Assembly (NCBI GenBank): GCA_020025205.1
Contig: JAHHSO010000001.1
Span: 62,001 to 126,000, forward strand
Length of the DNA: 64,000 nucleotides
From: Christensenellaceae bacterium
GTDB taxonomy: Bacteria > Bacillota > Clostridia > Christensenellales > Aristaeellaceae
Direction: 5' to 3'
A program made the translations under genes and the position numbers. Below the pieces are notes generated by a model. That model saw only the letters and a list, made by a program, of their open reading frames with translations. It searched no databases and had not been told where the DNA came from. Shown in pieces: positions 51,874-60,374 of the stretch; position 1 is the first letter of the stretch, and the number at the start of each line of letters is the position of its first letter.

Positions 51874-53220
51874 ATGTTCACCTGTGTGCTTGACCCCAAA
51901 AGTCGTGTGACGCTTTGTGATCAGCTGTATGATGCGCTGAAAGAGGAAATCGGGCGGACGGCTATGGGCACGCGTATGCCGTCCAAGCGTCAGCTGGCAG
52001 AGCACCTGCATGTGAGCACGGCGACGGTTGAGGCGGCTTACGGCAGACTGATCAGCGAGGGGCTGTGTGAAAGCCGCCCGCGAAGCGGTATATTTGTGAC
52101 CGCACAGGCGGATCTTGTGCGCACGGCTCGAACGGAGAACGAGCAGCCCATCCGTTGGGATTTTGGAACGGGTGCGGCTGATGCAGCGCACTTCCCCTAT
52201 GCGACATGGGCGCGGCTGATGCGCGAAGTGCTCAGCGAGCAGAACACCGAGTTTCTGCTTTTAGGTGATCCGCAGGGCGCTGCCAATCTGCGCGAAGAGA
52301 TTGCAGGGCTACTGCACAGGCTGCGCGGCATTGATGTGCCGCCGGAGGCCATTGTGCTGGGCGCAGGCACGGAATCACTTGCAGCGGCGCTTGTTCCGCT
52401 CATTGGCAGGGAAAAGCTGTTTGCAGTGGAAGATCCGGGATATTCGCGTGTTCGGCGGATTCTGGTGTCGGGCGGAGTGCGCATCGCGCCAACGCCGCTG
52501 TATCAGGGCGCTATTGATGTGCGCGCGCTGTACATGAGCGGCGCAGGGGCAGCATATGTGACGCCATCTCATCAGTTCCCAACGGGGAAAGAAATGCACA
52601 TGGAACAGAGAGAAGCACTTCTGCGCTGGGCTGGAGAAACGGGCGGATACATTCTGGAGGATGACTACGACAGCGAGTTCCACTTTTCCGGAGTATGTGA
52701 ACCGGCTTTGCGCGCCATGGATACAGGCGGGCAGGTCATCTACATGAATACATTTTCGCGAACGCTGGCACCCGGTCTGCGTTTGAGCTTCATGGTTCTG
52801 CCGGAAGCTCTGATAGGCCGATATAGAATGATGCACGCGACATGCAGCGTGCCAGGGTTTGAGCAGGAGACGCTTCGCAAGTTTATTGCAGGAGGATATT
52901 TGGAAAGACACATTGCCAGAATGCGCGTCGTCTATCGTTCACGTCTTCAGGTGCTTGAAAAGACTGCACAGGCGCTTCGACTGGGAGAGGTTGCGCCGTG
53001 CAGCGCGGGTCTGCATGTGCTCTTGAACGTTTCGGGGACAGTGCCGGCGCAGGAACTTGTGCCGCTGGCAGCACAGGCGGGCGTGAGATTGATGAGGCTC
53101 TGTGATTACGGCGTGATGCGCGGCAAGCAGGATGAGCGTGTTGTGCTGCTGGGCTTTTCGGGAATGGATGAGGCTGCAATTCAAGAAGGACTTGAGGCGC
53201 TTAAACGTGCGTGGTTTTAA
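51874..53220 (+). CDS. MocR-type GntR regulator lacking the PLP lysine
   Basis: 448 residues. A GntR winged helix (about 1-75: QLYDALKEEIGR ... LAEHLHVSTATVEAAYGRLI) is joined to an aminotransferase-I-like domain (YILEDDYDSEFHFSG, YMNTFSRTLAPGLRLSFMVLP). In MocR proteins the Lys that binds PLP lies in SFSK(S/T)L; here codon 296 is CGA, Arg. The effector is therefore unlikely to be PLP held as a Schiff base. GGAGGG precedes the ATG. It is coupled to the GTPase gene and probably regulates this operon or a neighbour. Confidence 0.9.
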   Translation: MFTCVLDPKSRVTLCDQLYDALKEEIGRTAMGTRMPSKRQLAEHLHVSTATVEAAYGRLISEGLCESRPRSGIFVTAQADLVRTARTENEQPIRWDFGTGAADAAHFPYATWARLMREVLSEQNTEFLLLGDPQGAANLREEIAGLLHRLRGIDVPPEAIVLGAGTESLAAALVPLIGREKLFAVEDPGYSRVRRILVSGGVRIAPTPLYQGAIDVRALYMSGAGAAYVTPSHQFPTGKEMHMEQREALLRWAGETGGYILEDDYDSEFHFSGVCEPALRAMDTGGQVIYMNTFSRTLAPGLRLSFMVLPEALIGRYRMMHATCSVPGFEQETLRKFIAGGYLERHIARMRVVYRSRLQVLEKTAQALRLGEVAPCSAGLHVLLNVSGTVPAQELVPLAAQAGVRLMRLCDYGVMRGKQDERVVLLGFSGMDEAAIQEGLEALKRAWF

Positions 53221-53237
53221 AAGATAAGGAGGATAGA

Positions 53238-53630
53238 ATGAAAAAAATCGGGATTGCACTGCTGCTTTTGGCGCTGCTGTGGACGCTGTCGGGATGCAGG
53301 ACGCTTGAAGATACACTGCATCAGGCGGGCGAGAAGATCAAAAGCAATCAGGTGGAGACACCGCAGAACAACGGCGGAGATATTGACTGGAGCTTTGTGC
53401 CGGTTGTGCGCGATATGGCGGTGAAGACGTTCACGGAGGGCTTCCCGGACGCCGTTATCAAGGAAACGAATGTTGCCAGCAAGAACGGCGCGAGCGACCA
53501 TGTGATTGTCATTTTGACGTATGAAATGGGCGATAAGCACGGCGAATATGGCTTTGATTATGAGAAGGACGAAAGCGGCGAATTCGTGCTCAAGCGCTAT
53601 GGCGATGGTGTGAGCGTGGATGATCTGTAA
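53238..53630 (+). CDS. Small lipoprotein of unknown function
   Basis: 130 residues. The signal peptide ends in lipobox LSGC (Cys20). The body (WSFVPVVRDMAVKTFTEGFP, VIVILTYEMGDKHGEYGFDYEK) is acidic and strand-rich; no family was recognised. AAGGAGG is 6 nt before the ATG. It lies 17 nt after the MocR gene, so it is in the same operon. Confidence 0.8.
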   Translation: MKKIGIALLLLALLWTLSGCRTLEDTLHQAGEKIKSNQVETPQNNGGDIDWSFVPVVRDMAVKTFTEGFPDAVIKETNVASKNGASDHVIVILTYEMGDKHGEYGFDYEKDESGEFVLKRYGDGVSVDDL

Positions 53631-53633
53631 AAC

Positions 53634-53669
53634 AAAAAGCTGCTCAGCGGATGTTGGGCAGCTTTTTTT
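53634..53669. terminator. Bidirectional terminator
   Basis: The stem aaaaagctgc / gcagcttttt has a 14-nt loop and T tracts on both strands, between convergent genes. Confidence 0.85.
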
Positions 53670-53677
53670 CTGTATGT

Positions 53678-55432
53678 TTAATCTTTCTTGGCAAGGAATG
53701 CGGTGATCAGCATCACCGGCGCCAGACAGAACAGCGGCAGCGCATAACGCGGAAGCGTGCAGGGGCCGAACAGATAGGACAGCCAAATGCCCAAAACGCC
53801 TGTGGCGGCGGGGACGAATCGCTGCTTATGCCGGGCTGACAGCGTGAAAGAAGCAAAGAGAATGACCCAGAATGGGAGCGCTGTATTGAAAAGCAAAGGC
53901 AGAATGGGGAGGCGCAAGTAGCGGTTATGCGTACAGATCTGTTCGATCAGGTCGCGAACAGGCGGAAGAAAACAGTAAACATTCAGCCCGTCGGGCTTGA
54001 CTTCTTCAACGAAACGTTGTGTCTCCAGATAACCGACATGCAGACCGCCGGGCTGATAAATCGTAGCAACGCTGATGTCATCCGGATACCAGAAACCCAT
54101 GTTGAGCATCAAGGCAGCTTCTGCATAAATGCGTGGGCATTTTTTGCCGATACGCATCCAGAGAGAGAAAAAATCATCCATTTCTGCATGGAGCTTTTCA
54201 TCGTTTAAATAGCCTTTTGCATTGTCTGCCAAATGTGGAGAAAGCGTGAGTCCATAAGCATCAGTGTACCAGGAGGCAATTTCATCACGCTCAGAATCGG
54301 AAAGGTTACCATGATGATACGCGCGCACGAGCTGCTGTGCAGGAAGACTCAACATCTGCTTGGAAGGCTGGCTGATGACGGGATAAGCGGCATGAAGAGC
54401 CAGCGTCAAAAGGAGACCAGAAACAGTACTGGCCGCAATCAGGGCTGAAAAATGCTTGCGATGGCCGCGAAGCAGAGCGAAAAGCAGAGGAAGCAGGAAG
54501 ATAAAGGCAAATATGCCATTATTGCGCAGATGGGCTGTGAAGACGATCATGAGACCATAAAGCGTGCAGCGCTTCCAGCTGTGAAAGAATGTATCCGGCG
54601 CTTCGAGTATTTCAAAGCTCAGAAGGGAGAGTACCGTGAGAGCGGCGGAAAAGACAGTATCTTTGCTGGTGGAGATGGACATGAGAGAGAACACGGGCAT
54701 CAGACCATAGTAGGCCGTTAGTGCAATCAGTGACCAGCGCGGAGCCTTTCTCTTTTGAAGAAACGTACAACTGTAGGAAAGAGCCGCTGCAAACGGCAGC
54801 ATGTGTGCCAGCGTGGACAGGAACATGCCCAATGTACGGCTGTTCAGCAGATCACCCAGCATGATGAGACCGTTGTTTATAATCAGATAAAACAGCGGAT
54901 GACGGGTACTGTAAATCTGGGAGAGATATTGCCAGTATTCAGCCAAAAAGTCATAATTCAGCGCGGCGGGAAAGTAGGCGAGCAGAACAGGCACCCAGCA
55001 GGCAAGGATGATTAAAAAGTATCCCCAGAAAGACAGATGGAAGGAACGACCCTTGAGCGTAACAAGCATCAGCCGGGCACACAGACCACCTAAAAGCGGT
55101 GCGGCAAGAATCGGCACGGCAAGACGGCGTACAAAGCTGCTTATACCGGGGAGAAATGCATCATAGATAAGCAGTTCTGCTCCCATGCTTAGTGCGGAGG
55201 CGAAGAGAAAACCAAAGAGAAAGCCGATGTTCAGCGTGCGGCGGTCAGTGCGGGAAAAAGCCTGTTCAACGGGGACCAGGCAGGCGGCAAGCAGGATTGC
55301 CCCCAGCGTGCCGGAACGAAAGACAGCACTATCCGGATTTTCTGGAACGAGATAAGGCGCGGCAACGAAACATAAAAGAATGGAAGCCAGCGCACAAAGG
55401 CGGCTGTGCTTTTTGATGAAGGGGTCAAGCAT
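53678..55432 (-). CDS. DUF6020-like polytopic membrane protein A
   Basis: 584 residues with about 12-13 membrane helices. Landmarks shared with its neighbours: YLVPENPDSAVFRSGTLGAI, SKDTVFSAALTVLSLLSFE, RNNGIFAFIFLLP, LSLPAQQLVRAYHHGNLSDS (an extracytoplasmic loop with SLPAQQL) and WLSYLFGPCTLPRYALPLF near the end. The layout, with long loops after early helices and a large loop before the last helices, resembles GT-C glycosyltransferases, but no catalytic DE/DD motif was identified. Its start overlaps the end of gene B by 8 nt. Residues about 550-576 are encoded by an 81-bp tract identical to gene B. Confidence 0.82.
   Translation of the reverse strand: MLDPFIKKHSRLCALASILLCFVAAPYLVPENPDSAVFRSGTLGAILLAACLVPVEQAFSRTDRRTLNIGFLFGFLFASALSMGAELLIYDAFLPGISSFVRRLAVPILAAPLLGGLCARLMLVTLKGRSFHLSFWGYFLIILACWVPVLLAYFPAALNYDFLAEYWQYLSQIYSTRHPLFYLIINNGLIMLGDLLNSRTLGMFLSTLAHMLPFAAALSYSCTFLQKRKAPRWSLIALTAYYGLMPVFSLMSISTSKDTVFSAALTVLSLLSFEILEAPDTFFHSWKRCTLYGLMIVFTAHLRNNGIFAFIFLLPLLFALLRGHRKHFSALIAASTVSGLLLTLALHAAYPVISQPSKQMLSLPAQQLVRAYHHGNLSDSERDEIASWYTDAYGLTLSPHLADNAKGYLNDEKLHAEMDDFFSLWMRIGKKCPRIYAEAALMLNMGFWYPDDISVATIYQPGGLHVGYLETQRFVEEVKPDGLNVYCFLPPVRDLIEQICTHNRYLRLPILPLLFNTALPFWVILFASFTLSARHKQRFVPAATGVLGIWLSYLFGPCTLPRYALPLFCLAPVMLITAFLAKKD
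53705..53785 (-). repeat. 81-bp perfect direct repeat, copy 1
   Basis: Identical base for base to 55470-55550. It encodes LSYLFGPCTLPRYALPLFCL and the following APVMLI in both DUF6020-like genes, while flanking bases differ at once. Confidence 0.95.
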
Positions 55433-57194
55433 GTGCAGTCTCCTTTTTGAGATGAGCGGTGAAGCTGACGATCAGCATCACCGGCGCCAGACAGAACAGC
55501 GGCAGCGCATAACGCGGAAGCGTGCAGGGGCCGAACAGATAGGACAGCCACAGGCCGAACACACCCAGAGCAGCAGGCAGGAAGCGGCTGTTTTTGCGCA
55601 CAATCAACTGTGCACAGGCAAAAACAAGTCCCCAGAAAGGTGCAGCCGGGCAGAACAGAATGGAGATGACCGGGTATTTCTGATAGTAATTTCTGCGGCA
55701 GATGCGCTCATAAAGCGCCGTGACGGAAGGGAGAAAGCTCCGCGTTTGGATGCCGAAAGCACGATATGGATCTTCCTGTTCCTGCAATTGCAGATACCCC
55801 AGATCATTCCAGACATAATCGCGATAGATGGCAGAATGACTCAGGTCATCGGGATACCACGAGCCGACATTGAGCATCAGAAAGGCTTCAAGGTATTCAT
55901 GCGCATGCGTTCCTGCATGCTTTTTCCAAAGTTGCAGGAAAGAAGTGCCGTCTTCCTCAATACGCTTTCGATCCAGATAACCTTTGGCACCGTCTGCCAG
56001 ATGAGGATGAACGAGCATGCCTTCGTCACTGACATACCAGCTGCGGATTTCTGCACGGTCTTGTTCAGACATATTCTGCGCGGCACGAACGAGCTGCTGC
56101 GCGGGCAGGCTGTACAGTTGGAAAGAGGAGGTCGAATCAGGCTGAAGGATCACCGTCAAAGCGCCCTCTAAAAGAACAATGCAGACTGCCAGTGAGCCAA
56201 AAAGCAAAGCTGTTTGTTTGCGGAATCTGCGCAGGACGATGAAAAGCGCGGGAAGCATCATCAACAGGGCGAATATGCCGTTTTTGCGGAAGAGGGCGGT
56301 GACAATTCCCAGCAGCAGATAAAAAACAAGACGACGGCGCGATTCAAAGAAAGCCTGGGTATCTTCGATCATTGACCAGCTTTCCAGCGAAAAGACAAGG
56401 ACGGCTGCGCTGAACAACGTATCTTTAGCCATGGAGACAGACATGGCAGCAAAAATGGGATGAAGCGCATAGAAGGCTGTCAGCAAAACGAGCACACAAC
56501 GCGGAGCACCATGCTTTTGAACAAACGAGCAGCTGTAACCAAGCGCGCCTGCAAAGAGTGCCATTTGTATAATGGACAGAAGAAGAACACCGAGCGTAGG
56601 ACTCTGGATTTTTTCGCCCAGCGCAATGACACTGTTCGACAATACGCTGTACAGCAGGGGATGGAGGCTGGAATAAGCCTTGTTTACATGCTGCGCATAT
56701 TGACCGGGAAAGTCATAATTGAGCATGCCGGGAAAGAAGGCGAGAAGCACGGGCAGCCAGCACAGGAAAAGAATGGCGGCATAGTGATAGAAGGACAGGG
56801 GAAATGTCTTTTTTTGCGGCGGGATACGAAGCATCAGTGCCCGGGTAGACAGGCTGCCCAAAAAAGGAGCAGCCATGACGGGGACGGACAAACGGCGAAC
56901 GAGACTCCCTGCACCGTGCAAAAGACCATCATAGACAAACAGTTCCGAACCGATGGAAAGCGCCATTGAGAACAGATAACCGAACACAAGGCCGGCTGTC
57001 AGCTGCCTTCTGTCAGCATGGGCAAGCGCATCGCGGACGGGGAAAATGCAGGCAGCAATAAGGATTGCTCCCAATGTGCCGGAACGAAACACGGCACTGT
57101 CTGGATTGACAGGGACGAGATAGGGGGCGGCGACGGACAAAAGCAGCGCGGACAAGAGCGCAAGCGCTGCGGCATGTTTGCGAATGAGCTGCAT
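55425..57194 (-). CDS. DUF6020-like polytopic membrane protein B
   Basis: 589 residues, the same architecture as protein A: YLVPVNPDSAVFRSGTLGAI, MAKDTLFSAAVLVFSLESW, RKNGIFALLMMLP, YSLPAQQLVRAAQNMSEQD and the identical FGPCTLPRYALPLFCLAPV end. A PVLLAFFPGMLNYDFPGQYAQ segment after the fourth helix is also shared in form with A (PVLLAYFPAALNYDFLAEYWQ). The family name is remembered, the function is not known; a lipid-linked sugar transferase is one possibility. GAAGGAG is upstream of the ATG. It follows glgA on the same strand after a weak hairpin. Confidence 0.82.
   Translation of the reverse strand: MQLIRKHAAALALLSALLLSVAAPYLVPVNPDSAVFRSGTLGAILIAACIFPVRDALAHADRRQLTAGLVFGYLFSMALSIGSELFVYDGLLHGAGSLVRRLSVPVMAAPFLGSLSTRALMLRIPPQKKTFPLSFYHYAAILFLCWLPVLLAFFPGMLNYDFPGQYAQHVNKAYSSLHPLLYSVLSNSVIALGEKIQSPTLGVLLLSIIQMALFAGALGYSCSFVQKHGAPRCVLVLLTAFYALHPIFAAMSVSMAKDTLFSAAVLVFSLESWSMIEDTQAFFESRRRLVFYLLLGIVTALFRKNGIFALLMMLPALFIVLRRFRKQTALLFGSLAVCIVLLEGALTVILQPDSTSSFQLYSLPAQQLVRAAQNMSEQDRAEIRSWYVSDEGMLVHPHLADGAKGYLDRKRIEEDGTSFLQLWKKHAGTHAHEYLEAFLMLNVGSWYPDDLSHSAIYRDYVWNDLGYLQLQEQEDPYRAFGIQTRSFLPSVTALYERICRRNYYQKYPVISILFCPAAPFWGLVFACAQLIVRKNSRFLPAALGVFGLWLSYLFGPCTLPRYALPLFCLAPVMLIVSFTAHLKKETAHA
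55470..55550 (-). repeat. 81-bp perfect direct repeat, copy 2
   Basis: Identical to 53705-53785; see that copy. It lies at the 3' end of gene B. Confidence 0.95.
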
Positions 57195-57230
57195 GGATTC
57201 TCCTTCAAAATGGTAAGTATAAACACATAA

Positions 57231-57257
57231 CCCCGCTCACAGAGACTGCGAGCGGGG
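57231..57257 (-). terminator. Hairpin after glgA
   Basis: The perfect 8-bp stem ccccgctc / gagcgggg has an 11-nt loop. On the minus strand it is followed by TTATGTGTTT, a weak U run, so it may only partly terminate before gene B. Confidence 0.5.
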
Positions 57258-57274
57258 ATGTATGCCATCAAAAG

Positions 57275-59155
57275 TTAGGCTTCGGGCTTCTCTGTCTGTA
57301 CAGTTTCAGCCTTTTTGCTTGTGGTGCGCTTGCGGGGAGCGCGCTTGGCAGGTGCATTTGCCTCGCCGTCCGTTGTTTCGGCCTTCTTGCGGGAGGTGCG
57401 CTTGGCAGGCGCCTTCTTCGGAGCTTCTTCAGTGTCAGTTTCTTTGCTGGAAGTGCGCTTGTTGGAAACAGCTGCCTCGCTTTCAGCGGTTGTGGCTTTC
57501 TTACGAGAGGTGCGCTTGGCAGGTGTCTTTTTCGGAGCTGCCGGTTTCTCTTCAACCACAGGCTTCTCTTCAACCACGGGCTTCTCTTCAACCACGGGCT
57601 TCTCTTCAACCACAGGCTTCTCTTCGACCACGGGTTTCTCTTCGGCCACAGGCTTTTCTTCGACCACGGGCTTTTCTTCGACCACGGGCTTCTCTTCAAA
57701 CTTTACTTCGACAGCCGGAGCCGCGAGCAGGCGGTTGTACAGCTCAACATACTTGTCGGCAGAAGAATACCAGCTGTAGTCTCCCATCATATCGCGGACG
57801 ATCAGCTTATACCAGACCTCGCGATTGTTCTTATAATAGTGAACGGCACGACGGACGGTGTGGAGCATGTCATGCGCATTGTAGTTGAAGAATGTAAAGC
57901 CGTTGCCCTCGTCGGTGAACTTGTTATAGGAGAGAACGGTGTCACGCAGGCCGCCAGTCTCACGAACGATCGGCACGGAACCATAGCGCATGGAGATCAT
58001 TTGGGACAGACCGCACGGCTCGAACTGGCTGGGCATGAGGAACATGTCGCTGCCGGCGTAGATTCGATGAGCCAGTTGATGGTTCATGGCAAAACGGGTA
58101 GCCAGACGCCCCGGATATTCACTCTCCGCCCAGGAGAACAGGTTGGTATACTTGGCTTCGCCCATGCCCAGAACGACAAGCTGAATGCCGGTGGCCATCA
58201 GCTCGCGGATGACGCACTCAATCAGATCAAAGCCCTTTTGGTTGGACAGACGGGAAATGATGCCTACCAGCGGTACGTTGGGATCGACATCAAGACCCAT
58301 TTCTTTTTGCAGCTCGCGCTTACAGACTTCTTTGCCGCCCAGATGATAAGGATCATAGTTGGCGTAAATCTGCGGGTCCTTGGCAGGATCGTAGTCATTG
58401 ATATCGATACCGTTGAGAATACCGGTCAACTGATCTTTGCGCGCGCGCAGAAGCCCATCCAGACGCTCACCATAGAAGGAAGTCTGGATTTCATCTGCAT
58501 AGCTTGGGGACACGGTGGTCAACTCATCCGCATAGACGAGGCCGGCTTTCATGTAGTTGGCGCAGCCGTAGCATTCCAGCTTATCGGAGGTGAACAGGCT
58601 GTCCCCCAGCCCCAGCGTATCCTGAACGGCTTTGATGGGGAAGACACCCTGATACTGCAGGTTATGGATGGTGAAGGCGGTCTTCATATCCTTGTAGAAC
58701 GGGAAGTGGGCATACTGGATCTTGAGCAGAGCCGGAATCATGCCGGTCTGCCAGTCATGGCAGTGCACAATATCGGGCTTGAAGTCCAGATGCGGCAGTG
58801 CATCGATGACGGCGCGGTCGAAGAAGCCGAAACGCTCATACTCATCGCCTCCCAGCCCGTAGACATAGGAACGGCCGAAGTAGTACTGGTTATCCACGAA
58901 ATAGAACGTGACACCCTGATACTCCAGAGACTTGATGCCGCAATACTGCCTGCGCCAGCAAAGCTCAACCTCAAATTCGCATTCCAACTTCATCTGGCTG
59001 GTAAACTTCTCCGGGATGGCCGCATAAAGAGGCAGAATGACGCGAACGTCATGGCCTTTGTCCTTGAGGACAGGGGTAAGTGCGCCAACAACGTCGGCAA
59101 GTCCACCGGTTTTAATAAACGGCACACACTCGGAAGCGGCAAAGAGAACTTTCAT
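57275..59155 (-). CDS. glgA: Glycogen synthase with a long repetitive C-terminal tail
   Basis: 626 residues. Residues 1 to about 478 are a normal GT5 glycogen synthase: KTGGLADV (15-22, ADP-glucose binding), HCHDWQTGMIPALL, TIHNLQYQG, ISRLSNQKGFDL and PSQFEPCGLSQMISMRYGS. It transfers glucose from ADP-glucose to glycogen. The extra 147 residues are unlike ordinary GlgA: about 483-536 is an EEKP/VVEEKP hexapeptide array (nine EEKP units), then a Lys/Arg-rich part with AKRTSRKKA twice and AKRAPRKRTTSKKA once, like histone-H1 or AlgP tails. ATG 59155 follows AGGAGG. It is downstream of glgC and glgD. Confidence 0.95.
   Translation of the reverse strand: MKVLFAASECVPFIKTGGLADVVGALTPVLKDKGHDVRVILPLYAAIPEKFTSQMKLECEFEVELCWRRQYCGIKSLEYQGVTFYFVDNQYYFGRSYVYGLGGDEYERFGFFDRAVIDALPHLDFKPDIVHCHDWQTGMIPALLKIQYAHFPFYKDMKTAFTIHNLQYQGVFPIKAVQDTLGLGDSLFTSDKLECYGCANYMKAGLVYADELTTVSPSYADEIQTSFYGERLDGLLRARKDQLTGILNGIDINDYDPAKDPQIYANYDPYHLGGKEVCKRELQKEMGLDVDPNVPLVGIISRLSNQKGFDLIECVIRELMATGIQLVVLGMGEAKYTNLFSWAESEYPGRLATRFAMNHQLAHRIYAGSDMFLMPSQFEPCGLSQMISMRYGSVPIVRETGGLRDTVLSYNKFTDEGNGFTFFNYNAHDMLHTVRRAVHYYKNNREVWYKLIVRDMMGDYSWYSSADKYVELYNRLLAAPAVEVKFEEKPVVEEKPVVEEKPVAEEKPVVEEKPVVEEKPVVEEKPVVEEKPVVEEKPAAPKKTPAKRTSRKKATTAESEAAVSNKRTSSKETDTEEAPKKAPAKRTSRKKAETTDGEANAPAKRAPRKRTTSKKAETVQTEKPEA
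57543..57700 (-). repeat. 18-bp coding tandem repeat in glgA
   Basis: About eight and a half units of an 18-bp sequence encoding VVEEKP (one unit VAEEKP), with a few synonymous third-base changes. Such an array can change copy number by slippage without breaking the frame. Confidence 0.9.
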
Positions 59156-59185
59156 GAAGTTTTCCTCCTTTTGCATACAAAACTT

Positions 59186-59223
59186 GAAAAAGGGGAACCG
59201 CACGACAAAAAATCAGCGGTTCC
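59186..59223 (-). terminator. Attenuator-like hairpin between glgD and glgA
   Basis: On the minus strand ggaaccgc / gcggttcc has a 14-nt loop and is followed by CCTTTTTC. It could lower GlgA relative to GlgC/GlgD. Confidence 0.55.
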
Positions 59224-59235
59224 GCCTGAACTGAA

Positions 59236-60360
59236 TTAGATCACAACGCTCTTGGCGATTACAATGGGATACGCAGCCGGCGCAATGAGACGGCCGTTGC
59301 GGCGGATAACGCTCTGTTTATCGAGAATGCAGTGGTCAATTTCTGCGCTTTCCTGAATCTGGGCGTCCTGCATGACAATAGAATTTTTGACAACAGCGCC
59401 CTTGGCGACTTTAACGCCGCGGAACAGGACAGAGTTGATGACTGTGCCTTCGATTAAGCAGCCGTTGGCAATGAGAGAATTGGAGCACTGGCTCTCGTCA
59501 ACATAACGGGCAGGCAGGTCGTCACGAACCTTCGTGTATACCGGACGATCTGCGGGGAAGAGCTGGCGGCGCACATCGCTGTTGAGGAGCGACATGTTGA
59601 AATTGAAGTAAGACTGGATGGAGTCAATCTGGCAGGCCAATCCCTTGTATTCGTAGCCGTAGACCTTGAGATTATCATTGTTGATATTGCGCTGAATAAT
59701 ATCGCGGTCAAAATCATGCATGCCGTTGGCAGCACCCTGCTCCACCAGCTGGCGCAGCAGTTCGCGCTTGGTGATATAAATTTTAAGGGAAGCGCAGTCG
59801 CGGGTGGGAACAGAGGAGCCGATTTCCATACCGGTAACGCGTCCTTCTTCGTTGACGGACAGGAACGTATCGTTCTCGCCCTCGGTCCCCATCAGCTTGG
59901 TTCCGCAGATATAGAGCATCGTAATATCGGCGCCCTTCTCCACATGATAACGCAAAGCATCAGAAAAGTCAATGTTATAAACGGTGTGGCTATTGGTCAA
60001 AACGATATATTCCTGGCTGGAAAGGCGCAGAAAAGTCGAGTTGGACTTGAGCGCATCCAGCATGCCCGCATACACACCCATGTTTTCACGCGTAAGGAAC
60101 GGCGGCAGCATGACAAGGCCCTGTTTGCCGTGCAGATCCCACTCGCGTCCGGAACCGATGTGATCCATCAGGGAAGAGTAATTCTTCTGCGTGATGACAC
60201 CCACATTTTTGATGCCCGAGTGAACCATGGAAGAGAGCTGAAAGTCAATGACGCGGTAGCGGCCGGCAATCGGCAGCGCGGCCACAGCGCGCAGGCTTGT
60301 CAGTTCACCGAGATGAATGTCGTTTTCTCCTGTATAGATGAGACCCATGACGTCTTTCAT
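59236..60360 (-). CDS. glgD: Glucose-1-phosphate adenylyltransferase-like subunit GlgD
   Basis: 374 residues. A nucleotidyltransferase-like fold (LTSLRAVAALPIAGRYRVIDF, SSMVHSGIKNVGVIT) and a C-terminal left-handed beta-helix (NSVLFRGVKVAKGAVVKNSIV). The GGxGxRLxxLT phosphate loop of GlgC is degenerate here, as is usual for GlgD, the regulatory partner of GlgC in Bacillus and Clostridia. It lies 14 nt after glgC. Confidence 0.94.
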   Translation of the reverse strand: MKDVMGLIYTGENDIHLGELTSLRAVAALPIAGRYRVIDFQLSSMVHSGIKNVGVITQKNYSSLMDHIGSGREWDLHGKQGLVMLPPFLTRENMGVYAGMLDALKSNSTFLRLSSQEYIVLTNSHTVYNIDFSDALRYHVEKGADITMLYICGTKLMGTEGENDTFLSVNEEGRVTGMEIGSSVPTRDCASLKIYITKRELLRQLVEQGAANGMHDFDRDIIQRNINNDNLKVYGYEYKGLACQIDSIQSYFNFNMSLLNSDVRRQLFPADRPVYTKVRDDLPARYVDESQCSNSLIANGCLIEGTVINSVLFRGVKVAKGAVVKNSIVMQDAQIQESAEIDHCILDKQSVIRRNGRLIAPAAYPIVIAKSVVI

Positions 60361-60374
60361 GTGTGGAACCCTCC

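Noticed and set aside
57543-57700. Regular 18-bp repeats considered as a CRISPR array
   Set aside because: The units are contiguous with no unique spacers and encode VVEEKP in the glgA frame.
57839-59239. 466-codon plus-strand frame antisense to glgA
   Set aside because: No family resemblance and no ribosome site; the minus-strand GlgA is unmistakable.
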